Positions 42,554 through 52,287 are shown, numbered from the stretch's first letter. The stretch is 64,000 bases of DNA from Hyphomicrobium_A sp963782555 (GCA_963782555.1 CAWAKB010000001.1:682001-746000); one strand, 5' to 3'. Program-made: numbers and translations. Notes: a model not told the origin generated them from the sequence alone.

Positions 42554-43550
42554 GGCTTGTGGTTGCCGTCGCCGTGGCGACGCGGCTCTTCTGCTGCGCC
42601 GGCTCCGGGTGCCCGCCGCGCACGACCTCTTGGATGATGAAGAGGGGTCTGTTTTTGGACTGGATGTAGAGCCGGCCCAGATACTCGCCGATGACGCCAA
42701 GGACGAGCAACTGGCCGCTGCCGAGGATGAGCACGACGGTCATCAGCGTCGTCCAGCCTTGGATCGCGATGCCCGAGAAGTAGCTGTAGGCGGTGTAGGC
42801 CAGGAAAAACATACCCAGCATCGAACAAATGAAGCCGAGATACGTGGCGATCCGCAACGGGACGATGGAGAACCCGGATATGGCATCGAAGGCGAACCGC
42901 AGCATCTTCTTCAGCGGGTACTTCGTCTCGCCGCCGAAGCGCTCCTGCCGCTGATATTGGAGAGGCACTTGGCGGAAGCCGATCCAGCTCACCATGCCGC
43001 GGATAAACCGATGCTGCTCCGGCATGCGGTTGAGCTCGTTGAGCGTCCTGCGGCTCATGAGCCGGAAATCGCCGGTGTCGACCGGAATCTTGACATCCAC
43101 CAAGCTGTTCAGCAGCCGATAGAAGAGGTGCGCCGACAGCCTCTTGAACGAGGAGTTGCCGCGGCGCTCGCAGCGCTGGCCATAGACGACGTCCGCCTTC
43201 TCGTCATCCATCAGCTTCATCATGTCGCCCAAGAGCTCTGGGGGATCCTGGAGATCGGCATCGATGATGAGGATGCGCTCGCCGCGGCAGACGTGCAGTC
43301 CCGCAGACAGCGCCAGTTGATGGCCATGGTTCCGCGATAGAAAGACGCCGACGATGTGAGGATCGCGCTCACAGGTCGCGCTGATGATGGACCGCGTGGA
43401 ATCGGAGGATCCATCATCGACGAGTACAATTTCGTAGTCGTCCCCGACGTTCTCCTTGCACACCTCGGTAAGGCGCCGGCAGAGCTCGGTCACAGACTCC
43501 TGCTCATTGTAACAGGGAGAAACGACGGAAAGTTTGGGCGCAGCCAGCAT
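42540..43550 (-). CDS. Polyprenyl-phosphate glycosyltransferase, GtrB/ArnC/DPM1-like GT2
   Basis: The 336-residue protein has LSVVSPCYNEQESV, IVLVDDGSSDSTRSII, RNHGHQLALSAGL, ILIIDADLQDPPELL (D-x-D) and GMVSWIGFRQVPLQYQRQER. Two C-terminal membrane helices follow (GFICSMLGMFFLAYTAYSYF and a VVLILGSGQLLVLGVIGEYL region). This is the GtrB/ArnC layout: it moves a sugar from a nucleotide donor to undecaprenyl phosphate. With GtrA (38456) to flip it, the donor can serve the GT-C enzymes. The 3' end overlaps the convergent GMC gene by 14 bases. Confidence 0.9.
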   Translation of the reverse strand: MLAAPKLSVVSPCYNEQESVTELCRRLTEVCKENVGDDYEIVLVDDGSSDSTRSIISATCERDPHIVGVFLSRNHGHQLALSAGLHVCRGERILIIDADLQDPPELLGDMMKLMDDEKADVVYGQRCERRGNSSFKRLSAHLFYRLLNSLVDVKIPVDTGDFRLMSRRTLNELNRMPEQHRFIRGMVSWIGFRQVPLQYQRQERFGGETKYPLKKMLRFAFDAISGFSIVPLRIATYLGFICSMLGMFFLAYTAYSYFSGIAIQGWTTLMTVVLILGSGQLLVLGVIGEYLGRLYIQSKNRPLFIIQEVVRGGHPEPAQQKSRVATATATTSLRRH

Positions 43551-43746
43551 GACTTACTTCTCTAGCAATATGCTTGCCAATCGCCAATTTGGCCAAGTGG
43601 CAATGGGCGGTCAAGCATGGTCAACCTACATACTTTATCGTACTGGCGAACGGCACCAAGTCCCTTGCTGCTAATTGCGTGGCATATATGGGCTCGCTTC
43701 TATCCGGATAAGGCACTTCAGAAATTTTGGGTGCGAGACCGCCTCG

Positions 43747-45207
43747 TCATGATCTGGAATACCGAATGACACCAAATCCCCGCAGCAGCTCAAGATAGGA
43801 CTGTCCCTCGCCAAGGGCCAGCAGAAGTATGCCGAAATAGGCGACAGCCATCGTGCCGCCGTACAGCGCCAGCCTCAAAATTGGCCATTCGATCCCCTGC
43901 AGCTGTTGGCTCAAGCCGAACGCGACGGCTCCCGCCGCGACTGCAGCTATGAATGGCTTGCCGGCGGCGACGGCCAAGTCGCGGGGACGCACCGATGTGC
44001 CCTTGAGGGACCATATAACATGCGGAACGAGCCAAATGCTCATGGCCGTCGAGAACGCGAGCGCGACTCCGGCGGGTCCATAAGGAATACCAATCGCGAC
44101 TGCGCATACGACGAGTGGGCAGATCACAATCGCCAAGTAGAGACTGCGGCGCTGCAGGCCCGATGATAGCAGCAGCGCCCACAACGGATTAATGACCCCG
44201 AAAATAAGCACTGTCGGCGTGAGCAGACGGAACACGGGCACCGATTCGGTCCATTGCGGGCCGAGCATGACGATGATGATGTCGGCGCCGAAGAGGGCGC
44301 AGAAGATGGTGAGCGGCATCGTCAACGACATGAGCAGCGAATAGCCCTTAAGGAAAAAACGCCTCTGTCGCGCAGGATCGTCTTGCAGCCGCGACAGCGA
44401 GGAGAGAGCGACGCCGGAGACGGCCGCATTGATGGTGGCTGTTGGAATGTTGATGAGCTGATAGGCGCGCCCGTAGACGCCAAGAGCCGATGCTCCCCAG
44501 AAGCGGCCAATAAGGAGCTTCTCCGTATTGTAGGCGAGGAACACGATCAGGCCGTTTAGCGTGACGGTGCCGCCGAACCAAAGCAGCGGGGCCACAGGAG
44601 CGCCTTTGCGCGGTGGGCCGGGAATCCAGCCGGTTGCCATCCAGAAGGCCCAGGCTTGCATCGTGGATTGGGCGATCAGGCCCAGGATAAGCGCCCAGTA
44701 TCCGGCTCCCCACCAGGCGAACAAAATTGCCACGGTTGAATTGGCAGCTTGCCCCGTCAGTTCGATTCTCGTCACCGTGACATAGCGGAGTTGACGCTCG
44801 AGCAGCGCCAGCTGCTGCACCCCCAGGCCGTTCAAGACGAAGATGACTGCGAACGCGGGCGCCAACCAGGTCAGTCGGGATTCACCATAGAAGTCGCCCA
44901 GAAACGGTCCGCCTAAAACGCACAAGGAGCCGAGGAGCACGCCGAAGGCGACATTGATCCAAAACAGGTTGGTCCTCTGCTGGTCGCTGATCGTCGCGCA
45001 CTGGACGACGGCCTGAGTGAGACCGGCGGTGGAAATGATGTCGAAAAAGCCAGTGACCACGGTCATCATGGCGACGAGGCCGAAGTCGCCGGGGCTGAGC
45101 AGGCGGGCAAGGATCGCAATGGTGCCGACGCGGAGGAACAAACCGGCGCCCTGACCGGTCAGTTTCGCGACGCTTCCACGAATGGCGCGCTCCTTCAAAT
45201 CTTCCAT
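43747..45207 (-). CDS. Polysaccharide flippase, WzxC-like
   Basis: The ATG at 45207 follows GGAGGATTG. The ~486-residue protein begins KERAIRGSVAKLTGQGAGLFLR, then has about 12-14 hydrophobic helices. Motifs such as ARLLSPGDFGLVAMMTVVTGF, NTEKLLIGRFWGASALGVYGRAYQL (split here by a loop) and ALLLSSGLQRRS are those of the MOP-superfamily exporters of the Polysacc_synt_3 group. It flips the lipid-linked EPS repeat unit to the periplasmic leaflet. With the polymerase-like gene at 49271 and the export gene at 59729, it defines a Wzx/Wzy-type system. Confidence 0.9.
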   Translation of the reverse strand: MEDLKERAIRGSVAKLTGQGAGLFLRVGTIAILARLLSPGDFGLVAMMTVVTGFFDIISTAGLTQAVVQCATISDQQRTNLFWINVAFGVLLGSLCVLGGPFLGDFYGESRLTWLAPAFAVIFVLNGLGVQQLALLERQLRYVTVTRIELTGQAANSTVAILFAWWGAGYWALILGLIAQSTMQAWAFWMATGWIPGPPRKGAPVAPLLWFGGTVTLNGLIVFLAYNTEKLLIGRFWGASALGVYGRAYQLINIPTATINAAVSGVALSSLSRLQDDPARQRRFFLKGYSLLMSLTMPLTIFCALFGADIIIVMLGPQWTESVPVFRLLTPTVLIFGVINPLWALLLSSGLQRRSLYLAIVICPLVVCAVAIGIPYGPAGVALAFSTAMSIWLVPHVIWSLKGTSVRPRDLAVAAGKPFIAAVAAGAVAFGLSQQLQGIEWPILRLALYGGTMAVAYFGILLLALGEGQSYLELLRGFGVIRYSRS

Positions 45208-45621
45208 CAATCCTCCAGATCATGAGCGGGAAGGCCGCTGCGGGGTCCGCGTGTGCGCAACGACTTTCCACCGCCCCCAGAGGACGGCAGCCCGAATTGA
45301 CGGTCGGCGATCCATCCCTCAATATCAGAAGGCGGCGACGACCCGCGACCACGGTAATGAGGGGATAGCGTTAGTCCAAAAGGATTAGGGGCCCCGGCGC
45401 TGGGCGTCGGACCGCCTCGTTAACGGGTCTGGCAAGCAACGCCAGCGCATGCAATTTGCAAGTGCGAAGTGGGTTGGACGCGCCAGGCAGGACAACAAGC
45501 GATAGGCCGGCCCCACTACGTCGAATGGCGCCGTTCTTGGCGCCGCCGCGGATGAGTAATCTTGGGGATAAATCGGGCATCGCCCCCGCGAATCGCCCCA
45601 GAGGGACAGAGCATCAACCGG
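45208..45621. other. Intergenic region between divergent flippase and methyltransferase genes
   Basis: No gene recognised in 414 bases. It likely carries the divergent promoters. No clear repeat or terminator was seen. Confidence 0.4.
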
Positions 45622-46914
45622 ATGATGACCGCGCATTTGAGCCATTCCATCGCTGACGCAGCGCCCCACCGCGGAGGCGGCCCTTGCCGCCTTTGCGGCA
45701 AGGAGCTTGAGCACGACTTCGTCGATCTCGGTATGTCGCCGCTGTGCGAAAGTTTCCTCGCCGCCGACCAGCTTGACGCTCTGGAGCCCTATTTCCCGCT
45801 GCACACCTACGTGTGCGACGCTTGCTTTCTCGTGCAGCTGAAGGAGTACGTCAGCCCCGGCGAGATCTTCCGCGAGTACGCGTACTTTTCCTCCTACTCC
45901 ACCTCCTGGGTCGAGCACGCGCGGCTCTACTGCGGCATGATCAAGGAGCGCCTCGGGCTGGGCTCAGACAGCCTCGTGGTCGAGCTTGCCAGCAACGACG
46001 GGTACCTGCTCCAGCACTTCCTTCCGCTCGGCGTGCCGGTGCTCGGGATCGAGCCGGCCGAGAACGTGGCGCGCGAGGCTGTCGCCAAGGGCGTTCCCAC
46101 GCGCACCGAGTTCTTCGGGGTGGCGCTCGCCGAGCAACTGGTGGCCGAGGGCCTGACCGCCGACCTCATCGCCGGCAACAATGTTCTCGCGCAGGTGCCG
46201 GACCTCAATGACTTCGTCGCGGGCATTGCGCGCGTGCTGAAGCCCGAGGGGGTCGTTACGCTGGAGTTTCCCCATATCGGCAAGCTCATCGCCGAGAACC
46301 AGTTCGACACCATCTATCACGAGCATTTCTCCTATTTCTCCTTGAGCACGATCGAGCACCTCGCGGCGCGCCACGGGCTCAAGGTGATCGACCTGGAGGA
46401 GCTTTCCACGCACGGCGGGTCGCTCAGGGTGTACCTGGCGCGCGTTTCCTCGCAGCGCGAGCCCAGCGGCAGCGTCGCTGCGCTGATCGCGCGGGAGCGG
46501 GCGACGGGATTGCTCGACATTGGCACGTATCAGGCCTTCGGCGAGCAGGTGAAGAAGACGAAGCGGGAGTTGCTCTCCTTCCTCATCTCCGCCAAGAACG
46601 CCGGAAAACGCATCTGTGGCTACGGCGCACCGGGCAAGGGCAACACGCTGCTCAACTACTGCGGCATCGGTCCCGACTTCCTCGACTTCACCGTCGACCG
46701 CAACCCCTACAAGCACGGCCGCTTCACGCCGGGCATGCACATTCCAATCTATCCGCCCGAAGCGATCTCGGCGGCCAAGCCCGACTACATCCTCATCCTT
46801 CCCTGGAACTTGAAGAGCGAGATCATCGAGCAGATGCGCTTCGTCAAGGACTGGGGCGCGAAGTTCATCGTTCCCATTCCCGAGGTCTCGGTCATCGACC
46901 CCAAGGAGCTCTAA
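45622..46914 (+). CDS. NDP-sugar C-methyltransferase (class I SAM, N-terminal zinc motif)
   Basis: The start is one of two adjacent ATGs at 45622/45625. The ~430-residue protein has an N-terminal C-R-L-C-G and Y-V-C-D-A-C pair (zinc site), LVVELASNDGYLLQHF (SAM-binding motif I), NNVLAQVPDLNDF and EFPHIGKLI. The C-terminal domain includes ICGYGAPGKGNTLLNYCGIG and FTVDRNPYKHGRFTPG. This three-part layout matches sugar C-3'-methyltransferases such as TcaB9 and NovU/CloU relatives, which act on 4-keto NDP-sugars. The next two genes are a nucleotidyltransferase (2-base gap) and a PIG-L deacetylase, so all three are likely one operon. Confidence 0.85.
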   Translation: MMTAHLSHSIADAAPHRGGGPCRLCGKELEHDFVDLGMSPLCESFLAADQLDALEPYFPLHTYVCDACFLVQLKEYVSPGEIFREYAYFSSYSTSWVEHARLYCGMIKERLGLGSDSLVVELASNDGYLLQHFLPLGVPVLGIEPAENVAREAVAKGVPTRTEFFGVALAEQLVAEGLTADLIAGNNVLAQVPDLNDFVAGIARVLKPEGVVTLEFPHIGKLIAENQFDTIYHEHFSYFSLSTIEHLAARHGLKVIDLEELSTHGGSLRVYLARVSSQREPSGSVAALIARERATGLLDIGTYQAFGEQVKKTKRELLSFLISAKNAGKRICGYGAPGKGNTLLNYCGIGPDFLDFTVDRNPYKHGRFTPGMHIPIYPPEAISAAKPDYILILPWNLKSEIIEQMRFVKDWGAKFIVPIPEVSVIDPKEL

Positions 46915-46916
46915 TC

Positions 46917-47723
46917 ATGAAGGTCGTGTTGTTTTGCGGTGGTCTTGGAACGCGCATCCGCGAGTATTCCGAGAACATCCCCAAGCCGATGGTTCCGATC
47001 GGCAATCATCCGATCCTTCTGCACGTGATGCAGTACTACAGCCAGTACGGCCACAAGGACTTCGTTCTGTGCCTGGGGTACAAGGCGAACATCATCAAGG
47101 AGTTCTTCCTCAACTATAAGCCGCAGACCTATATGGATTGCGTCGTGTCGGGCTTCGGCTCCAAGGTCGAGCTCTTGGGGAGCCCCGAGGAGGAATGGCG
47201 CATCGCGCTGATCGACACCGGGATCTGGCGCTCCATCGGACAGCGCCTCTGGGCCGTGCGCGACCACGTCAAGAACGAGGAGATGTTCCTCGCCAACTAC
47301 AGCGACGGACTGACCGACGTCGATCTCAACCACATGGTCGAGACCTTCAAGCAGAGCGGCAAGCTCGCCTGCTTCCTCGCCGTGCGTCCGCCGCTGACCT
47401 ATCATCTCGCCGACATCAACGAGGATGGCTCGGTGGCGGACTTCCGCTCCTCGGACCGCTCCGACATCTGGATCAACGGCGGCTATTTCATCTTCCGCCC
47501 GGAAATCTTCGACTACATGCGCGAAGGCGAGGAGCTGGTGCTCGAGCCGTTCACCCGGCTCATTGCCGACGACCAGCTCTTGGCTTATCGGCACGACAGT
47601 TTCTGGCGCTCAATGGACACGCTGCGCGACCGTCAGGTCCTGGAGGATCTGGTCGAGCAGGGCGAGATGCCTTGGCGGAAGAGGGAGGATCTCGGCCCAA
47701 AGCGCGAGACGCTCGCCGTCTAA
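46917..47723 (+). CDS. rfbF: Glucose-1-phosphate cytidylyltransferase-like (RfbF family)
   Basis: The 268-residue protein starts MKVVLFCGGLGTRIREYSE, the nucleotide-binding loop of sugar-1-phosphate nucleotidyltransferases, followed by PKPMVPIGNHPILLHVM, LCLGYKANIIKEFF, LANYSDGLTDVDLN and a W-x-x-MDT-L-R-D block near the end (FWRSMDTLRDR). These match RfbF, which makes CDP-glucose from CTP and glucose-1-phosphate. The 'CGGLGTR' with a Cys is typical. The RfbG dehydratase that normally follows is not in the window. The SDR epimerases at 17118 or elsewhere might serve the next step. Confidence 0.85.
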   Translation: MKVVLFCGGLGTRIREYSENIPKPMVPIGNHPILLHVMQYYSQYGHKDFVLCLGYKANIIKEFFLNYKPQTYMDCVVSGFGSKVELLGSPEEEWRIALIDTGIWRSIGQRLWAVRDHVKNEEMFLANYSDGLTDVDLNHMVETFKQSGKLACFLAVRPPLTYHLADINEDGSVADFRSSDRSDIWINGGYFIFRPEIFDYMREGEELVLEPFTRLIADDQLLAYRHDSFWRSMDTLRDRQVLEDLVEQGEMPWRKREDLGPKRETLAV

Positions 47724-47726
47724 CCC

Positions 47727-48380
47727 ATGCGAAGCTTGAACCTGGCCACCCCCGGCGCACCGTTGCGCGTTCTGTGCCTGGGCGCACACTCTGACGACAT
47801 TGAGATCGGCTGCGGCGGCACCATCCTCGATTGGATCGAGCGCGGCGTCGGCCTCGACGTTCGCTGGGTGGTTTTCAGTGCCATCGATGCGCGCGGCGAG
47901 GAGGCGTCCCGCTCGGCGGAAGGCTTCCTGCGCGGGGCTGCGCGCTCCAAGGTCGCCCTATGCGAGTTCCGCGACGGCTACTTCCCCTATCAGGGTGCCG
48001 AGCTTAAGGACCGCTTCGAGGCGCTGAAGCGGGAAGTCGATCCCGACGTCATCCTGACGCATCGCCGCGACGATGCCCATCAGGACCATCGCGAGGTCGC
48101 CCGGCTTACCTGGAACTCCTTCCGCGACCACGTCATTCTCGAGTACGAAATTCCCAAGTGGGACGGGGACTTGGCCCGCCCCAATCTCTACCACCCCCTG
48201 AGCCAGGCGACGCTGGAGCGCAAGATTGCGTTGCTGCATGAGCATTTTGCCACCCAGCGGGGCAAGGACTGGTTCGACCCTGATACCTTCCGAGCGCTGG
48301 CACGGCTGCGCGGGATGGAGGCGCGTGCGCCAGAGCGTGTCGCTGAGGCCTTCGTGCTTTCCAAGGCTGTCCTTGCTTAA
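47727..48380 (+). CDS. PIG-L family deacetylase
   Basis: The 217-residue protein has LGAHSDDIEIGCGGTI, the A-H-x-D-D zinc-binding signature, WVVFSAIDARGEEAS, LTHRRDDAHQDHREVARL with the second metal His, and a C-terminal YHP region. PIG-L enzymes remove N-acetyl groups from N-acetyl-amino sugars or related compounds. It begins 3 bases after the RfbF-like gene and completes a three-gene operon. It likely deacetylates a sugar intermediate of the EPS pathway. The substrate is inferred only from context. Confidence 0.88.
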   Translation: MRSLNLATPGAPLRVLCLGAHSDDIEIGCGGTILDWIERGVGLDVRWVVFSAIDARGEEASRSAEGFLRGAARSKVALCEFRDGYFPYQGAELKDRFEALKREVDPDVILTHRRDDAHQDHREVARLTWNSFRDHVILEYEIPKWDGDLARPNLYHPLSQATLERKIALLHEHFATQRGKDWFDPDTFRALARLRGMEARAPERVAEAFVLSKAVLA

Positions 48381-48646
48381 GTCGCCTTGCCATTAGGGTT
48401 TCCTGCTAACCGTACGCAGCGGGTGCCGCGCCCGGACCGTGTCTTTCCCCAACAACTTAAGTATTAGGCAGAGTGCTCGGTCCTTTCCCACCTACGCCCT
48501 TTTCCATTCTTGTTTGCAAAGGGTTCGGCGGCGGACACTGGGGGTGGAATTGGTTCCGTGAGCCGGCCGGGGGGCCCCGTACGTCGTCGGGGGGCACGGC
48601 CCCCGTGTTCCCACGTTGCTCCCACAGGCAGCAGAGGTTTCAAGGC

Positions 48647-49246
48647 ATGCTCTTTGCCGGCCAGCACAACAATGTTGGTTTGCCGCAGTCCCCGACAACG
48701 CCGGTGCGCCCGGTGGGGGGCGGACTGAAACGTTTCCTCGACATCGTTGTTGCTCTGATCGCGCTCCTGCTGCTGATGCCGCTCCTCATCATCGTGGCGC
48801 TGCTGGTGCTGGCGACGATGGGCCGGCCGATCCTGCGCCGCCACGCGCGCATCGGCTTTGGCGGTCGCGCCATAGGCTGCTACCGGTTCCGCACGACGCA
48901 GACGCTGGCCTCGGGTTCGCGCTTGACGCCGCTCGGCGTCTTGTTGACGCGGTCGGGCATCGACAAGCTGCCTCAGCTCCTCAACGTGTTGAAAGGCGAG
49001 ATGAGCTGCGTGGGCCCGAGACCGCTGGTCGCCGATGAGCTGCAGCGACACGGCGACGAGGGCGAGCCCTATCTGAGTGCCCGCCCGGGTATTATCGGCA
49101 CCTGGCAGCTCGTCCCCGATTTGCCCAGCGACGCCGAGGAGGCCGCCCTCCACAGCGCATATGTGCGCAACTGGTCGATGCAAGGCGACATCGTCATCCT
49201 CTTGAAGGCGCTCCCGGCTGTCGTTCGCATCGAGGAGAGGGGATAA
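48647..49246 (+). CDS. Short monotopic sugar transferase with altered catalytic dyad
   Basis: From the ATG at 48647 (AGAGG upstream; earlier starts are possible) the 199-residue protein has a hydrophobic reentrant helix (LKRFLDIVVALIALLLLMPL), LRRHARIGFGGRAIGCYRFR, and MSCVGPRPLV...ARPGIIGTWQL, the initiating phosphoglycosyl transferase (PssY/WcaJ/PglC) pattern. In this family the catalytic pair is Asp-Glu in S-x-DELPQ. Here it is S-G-I-D-K-L-P-Q (D106, K107), so Glu is Lys. The segment after FRT is also ~30 residues shorter than in the paralogue at 54223, which keeps DE. It may be inactive or regulatory. Confidence 0.75.
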   Translation: MLFAGQHNNVGLPQSPTTPVRPVGGGLKRFLDIVVALIALLLLMPLLIIVALLVLATMGRPILRRHARIGFGGRAIGCYRFRTTQTLASGSRLTPLGVLLTRSGIDKLPQLLNVLKGEMSCVGPRPLVADELQRHGDEGEPYLSARPGIIGTWQLVPDLPSDAEEAALHSAYVRNWSMQGDIVILLKALPAVVRIEERG

Positions 49247-49270
49247 GGTAGCGGCACCCTCTCGCGGCGA

Positions 49271-50803
49271 GTGAGCCCGGGCGGCCCGAATCCCTGGAAC
49301 GATCACGTCATGGCGCTGTCGATTGCCGGTCTGCTCGTCTGTTGCGCCATCATGGTAATGGCGCTGCGCTCCAGCGCGCCGATTGTGGTCGCATTGATCA
49401 TGTCGCTGGCGTTTGGTGCGACCGCCATTGTGAGCCTGCCGGCGCTGGGCGGCTCGTCTCCGATGATCTATGTGGTTTTTGTTTTTGCCCTGCTCGGCAG
49501 CGTTGTGTTGCGCCGCGATCTCAATCGCGACCTCACCACTTTGTTCTCGCAGCAACCTGCAGCGTGGCTGCTTGTCATTCTCGGGCTCTACGCAGTCTTC
49601 GGCTCCTACCTGCTGCCGCGCATCTTTGCGGGAGAGACAACGGCATTCATACCGGAGCAATCAGGGGGCGGGATCGTCGAGGTTCCGCTGGTTCCGGTCA
49701 ACGGAAACATCACCCAAACGCTCTACCTCCTCCTCGGCATCCTTTCGTCCATCGCACTTGGCGTTCTGCTGCTGGAGCGCAAGTTATTTATCGGTATCAG
49801 ACAGGGGTTCCTGGCCTGCGCCACCTTGCACGTGGTGATGGGCTTTATGGATCTGTTCGGAAAGCTCGTCGGAGTTGGGGACGTGCTTGCGCCGATAAGG
49901 ACCGCCTCATACGCGATGCTCACGGACGCCGGCGTGGCCGGATTCTGGCGTATTGCAGGCGCCTATTCCGAAGCGTCTGCATTCGGATCCGCGACCGTCG
50001 TCTTGCTGGCGTTCACTTTCTCGTACTGGAGGGGAACGCGCGACAGGTTGGCCCTGGCGCTTACGCTGTCGCTCGTGGCCCTGCTCGTCCTATCGACCTC
50101 ATCCACAGCCTACGTGGCCGGCGCAATCCTCTTGCTATGCGTCATGGGTTCCGTCGCCAACTCCGCGTTCCGAGACCGGTTGAGCACGCAGGATGTGGTT
50201 CTGCTTGGTGCGTCAATTGCTATGCTGAGCCTTATGCTTGGGATCGTTCTTTACGATGAGAAAGTTCTCGATCCGATCTCGCGCCTCTTCGACGCAATGG
50301 TTCTCAACAAGGCCTACTCTGCTTCCGGGCAGGAGCGCGCCTACTGGAACTATCAAAGCTTGATGTCTCTCTATGACACTGTGGGACTTGGCATGGGCCT
50401 TGGCAGCTCACGGGCCTCGAGCTGGCTGATCGCGGTCGTATCCCAGCTCGGCATTGTGGGCTCGCTCATGATCGGGCTCCTCTTGCTGGCGATCGTCCGC
50501 GCCGATCGCTTCAACCGTTCCGTGGCGGCCGATCGTGAAATTCGTGCGATCGCACTGAGCGTACGCTCGGCCTGTCTTGCAGGCGTGCTGACGTCATCGC
50601 TTTCCGGCGGCAATGCGGATCCGGGGATGTTCTTCTTCATCGGGGTCGCCGTCGTTCTTGGCTACCAGCGACAGTCGATGCTCACCATCGCCAGCCAGGG
50701 GCCAGGACCGGCCTCATTGCAGCGAGCGGCGAGCGCAAATGCGGTGCCGGGCTCTGGAAGCATTTCGGCAGGGGCCGGATATGGGTTCGGTCGTCAGGTA
50801 TGA
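49271..50803 (+). CDS. O-antigen ligase/Wzy-polymerase-like membrane protein
   Basis: The GTG at 49271 is used; an ATG at 49310 is equally plausible, since neither has a strong ribosome site. The ~510-residue protein has 10-12 hydrophobic helices and a long periplasmic loop before FWRIAGAYSEASAFGSATVVLLAFTF-like sequence (G-A-Y-S-E-A-S-A is shared by many Wzy-like proteins). GLGMGLGSSRASSWLIAVVSQLG near the end is the usual Wzy_C/ligase signature region. It likely polymerises lipid-linked repeat units in the periplasm. The Wzy assignment rests on topology and place in the locus. Confidence 0.8.
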   Translation: MSPGGPNPWNDHVMALSIAGLLVCCAIMVMALRSSAPIVVALIMSLAFGATAIVSLPALGGSSPMIYVVFVFALLGSVVLRRDLNRDLTTLFSQQPAAWLLVILGLYAVFGSYLLPRIFAGETTAFIPEQSGGGIVEVPLVPVNGNITQTLYLLLGILSSIALGVLLLERKLFIGIRQGFLACATLHVVMGFMDLFGKLVGVGDVLAPIRTASYAMLTDAGVAGFWRIAGAYSEASAFGSATVVLLAFTFSYWRGTRDRLALALTLSLVALLVLSTSSTAYVAGAILLLCVMGSVANSAFRDRLSTQDVVLLGASIAMLSLMLGIVLYDEKVLDPISRLFDAMVLNKAYSASGQERAYWNYQSLMSLYDTVGLGMGLGSSRASSWLIAVVSQLGIVGSLMIGLLLLAIVRADRFNRSVAADREIRAIALSVRSACLAGVLTSSLSGGNADPGMFFFIGVAVVLGYQRQSMLTIASQGPGPASLQRAASANAVPGSGSISAGAGYGFGRQV

Positions 50804-50810
50804 CGAGAAC

Positions 50811-52152
50811 CTAGGCCGGCGCTCCGGCACCGGAAATCTTCTCATCAGAATAGTGCATGCTCTTTGGCGAGCCGGAAAGCTTGCTGCGATAGATAGAGAG
50901 CAGCTCGTTGGCCCAGCCTTGCGGTGTCGGTGCTAAGGTCCGCGCGTTCTCAAAGCCGCGCCGGCTCATGTCGGCTACGGCCGCGTCATCCGTTCTGAGC
51001 CGGGAGAGCACTTGCGCCAATGCCTCCACATCGTCGACGGGGCAGCCGACGCCGATGCCGATCCGCACCAGATCCTCAGTGATAAGGGCGGCACGGGAGG
51101 CGACAACTGGGATGCCGCTCATCGCCGCCTCGATTGCCGCAAGACCGAAGGTCTCGCGCCACCGGCTCGGCATCACCAGCGCGCGCGCATCGCTGCAGAA
51201 TTCGGCGATCTCGGCCTTGGACCTCCAACCGGTCATCTCGATCTCGGGAAAGTCGCGTTTGAGCTCGGAGGCGAGCGGACCCGTACCGATCAGGCGCACC
51301 TTTACGCCGGCGCGGCGCGCCGCCTTCGCCAGCAGCTTGACGCCCTTGTCCTCCTCGAGCCTGCCGACAAAGAGAAAGGTGGCGTTGCGCTCGGCAGGCA
51401 CCCGCTTGTCGCACCATGGCGACACAGGATTGCGCAGCACGCGGATGGCGTCGCCGCGGATGCCGCCGCGCTCCAGAAGCGGGCGCATCCCCTCATGCAC
51501 GGCAAGGATCGTCGCCGGTGTCTGGCGCAGGTCTATGACTGCCTGGCGAACGAAGCCCCGCGCAACGCGCCACAGCTTGTGCGCATAGTGACGCTTGTCA
51601 CACGAGGCAGCGAGACAGGCCGCGCCCAAGGGCGTTCGATCACACACTTCGCCGCGCGGATAGTGGAAATAGCCGCCGTTGGGGCAGGCGAGGAAATAGT
51701 CGTGCGCGGAGAGCACGAGGCGGGGATTCTACCGCGCGCAAGGGAACGAATGCGGCGGGCGACAGCACCTTGTGCCAGTTATGAAGGTGATAGACGGTGC
51801 CCGGCGTGTCATTAGCCTCGATCCACGCCTTTAACAGTGCCGCCGTCTTGGGGCTGTAGAGGCCGCGCAGCGCCGCATCGGCACGGTTGCCATCGAGGAT
51901 ATGGCGCCCCCCCAGCGAGACCACGTCGACCTCCAAGCGCGCAAGCTCGGCGTTGGTGCCGTCGTCGCCCGTGAGCAGCGTCACCGGCACGCCGCGGCGG
52001 CGCAGCTCGCGTAAGGAGGCGAGTGCGATACCTGCGGCGCCGCCACTCTCCAACAAGTCGTCATTGATGACGACCACGCGATCGACGGCCGCGGCCAAGG
52101 CTGTAGGATCGGACTGTGCTAAATGCTGAAAGTCTCGCGTCGGCTTCATCAA
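50811..52152 (-). pseudogene. Glycosyltransferase family 4, frameshifted
   Basis: The N-terminal part (INDDLLESGGAAGIALASLR, LLTGDD, YHLHNWHKVLSPAAF) reads from 52152. The C-terminal part (SAHDYFLACPNGGYFHYPRG, FLFVGRLEEDKGVKLLAKAA, PSRWRETFGLAAIEAAMSG) reads in another frame to 50811. The break is at a run of four G's at 51722-51725 (plus strand); three would join them into one ~446-residue GT-B protein. The E-x7-E (ETFGLAAIE) motif is that of retaining GT4 enzymes. It would add a sugar to the EPS repeat unit. Confidence 0.82.
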
Positions 52153-52287
52153 GCTCCCACGCCTATTACCAGACCCATGGCAGATCAGCGGAATTCTACG
52201 CCGAACACAGGGAATGGGCGAAGGCCGGCAAGGGGAGCCTAAGTCTGCCTGCAGAGGGATTACGGCTCGTCAAAAGGCAGTAGGCGT

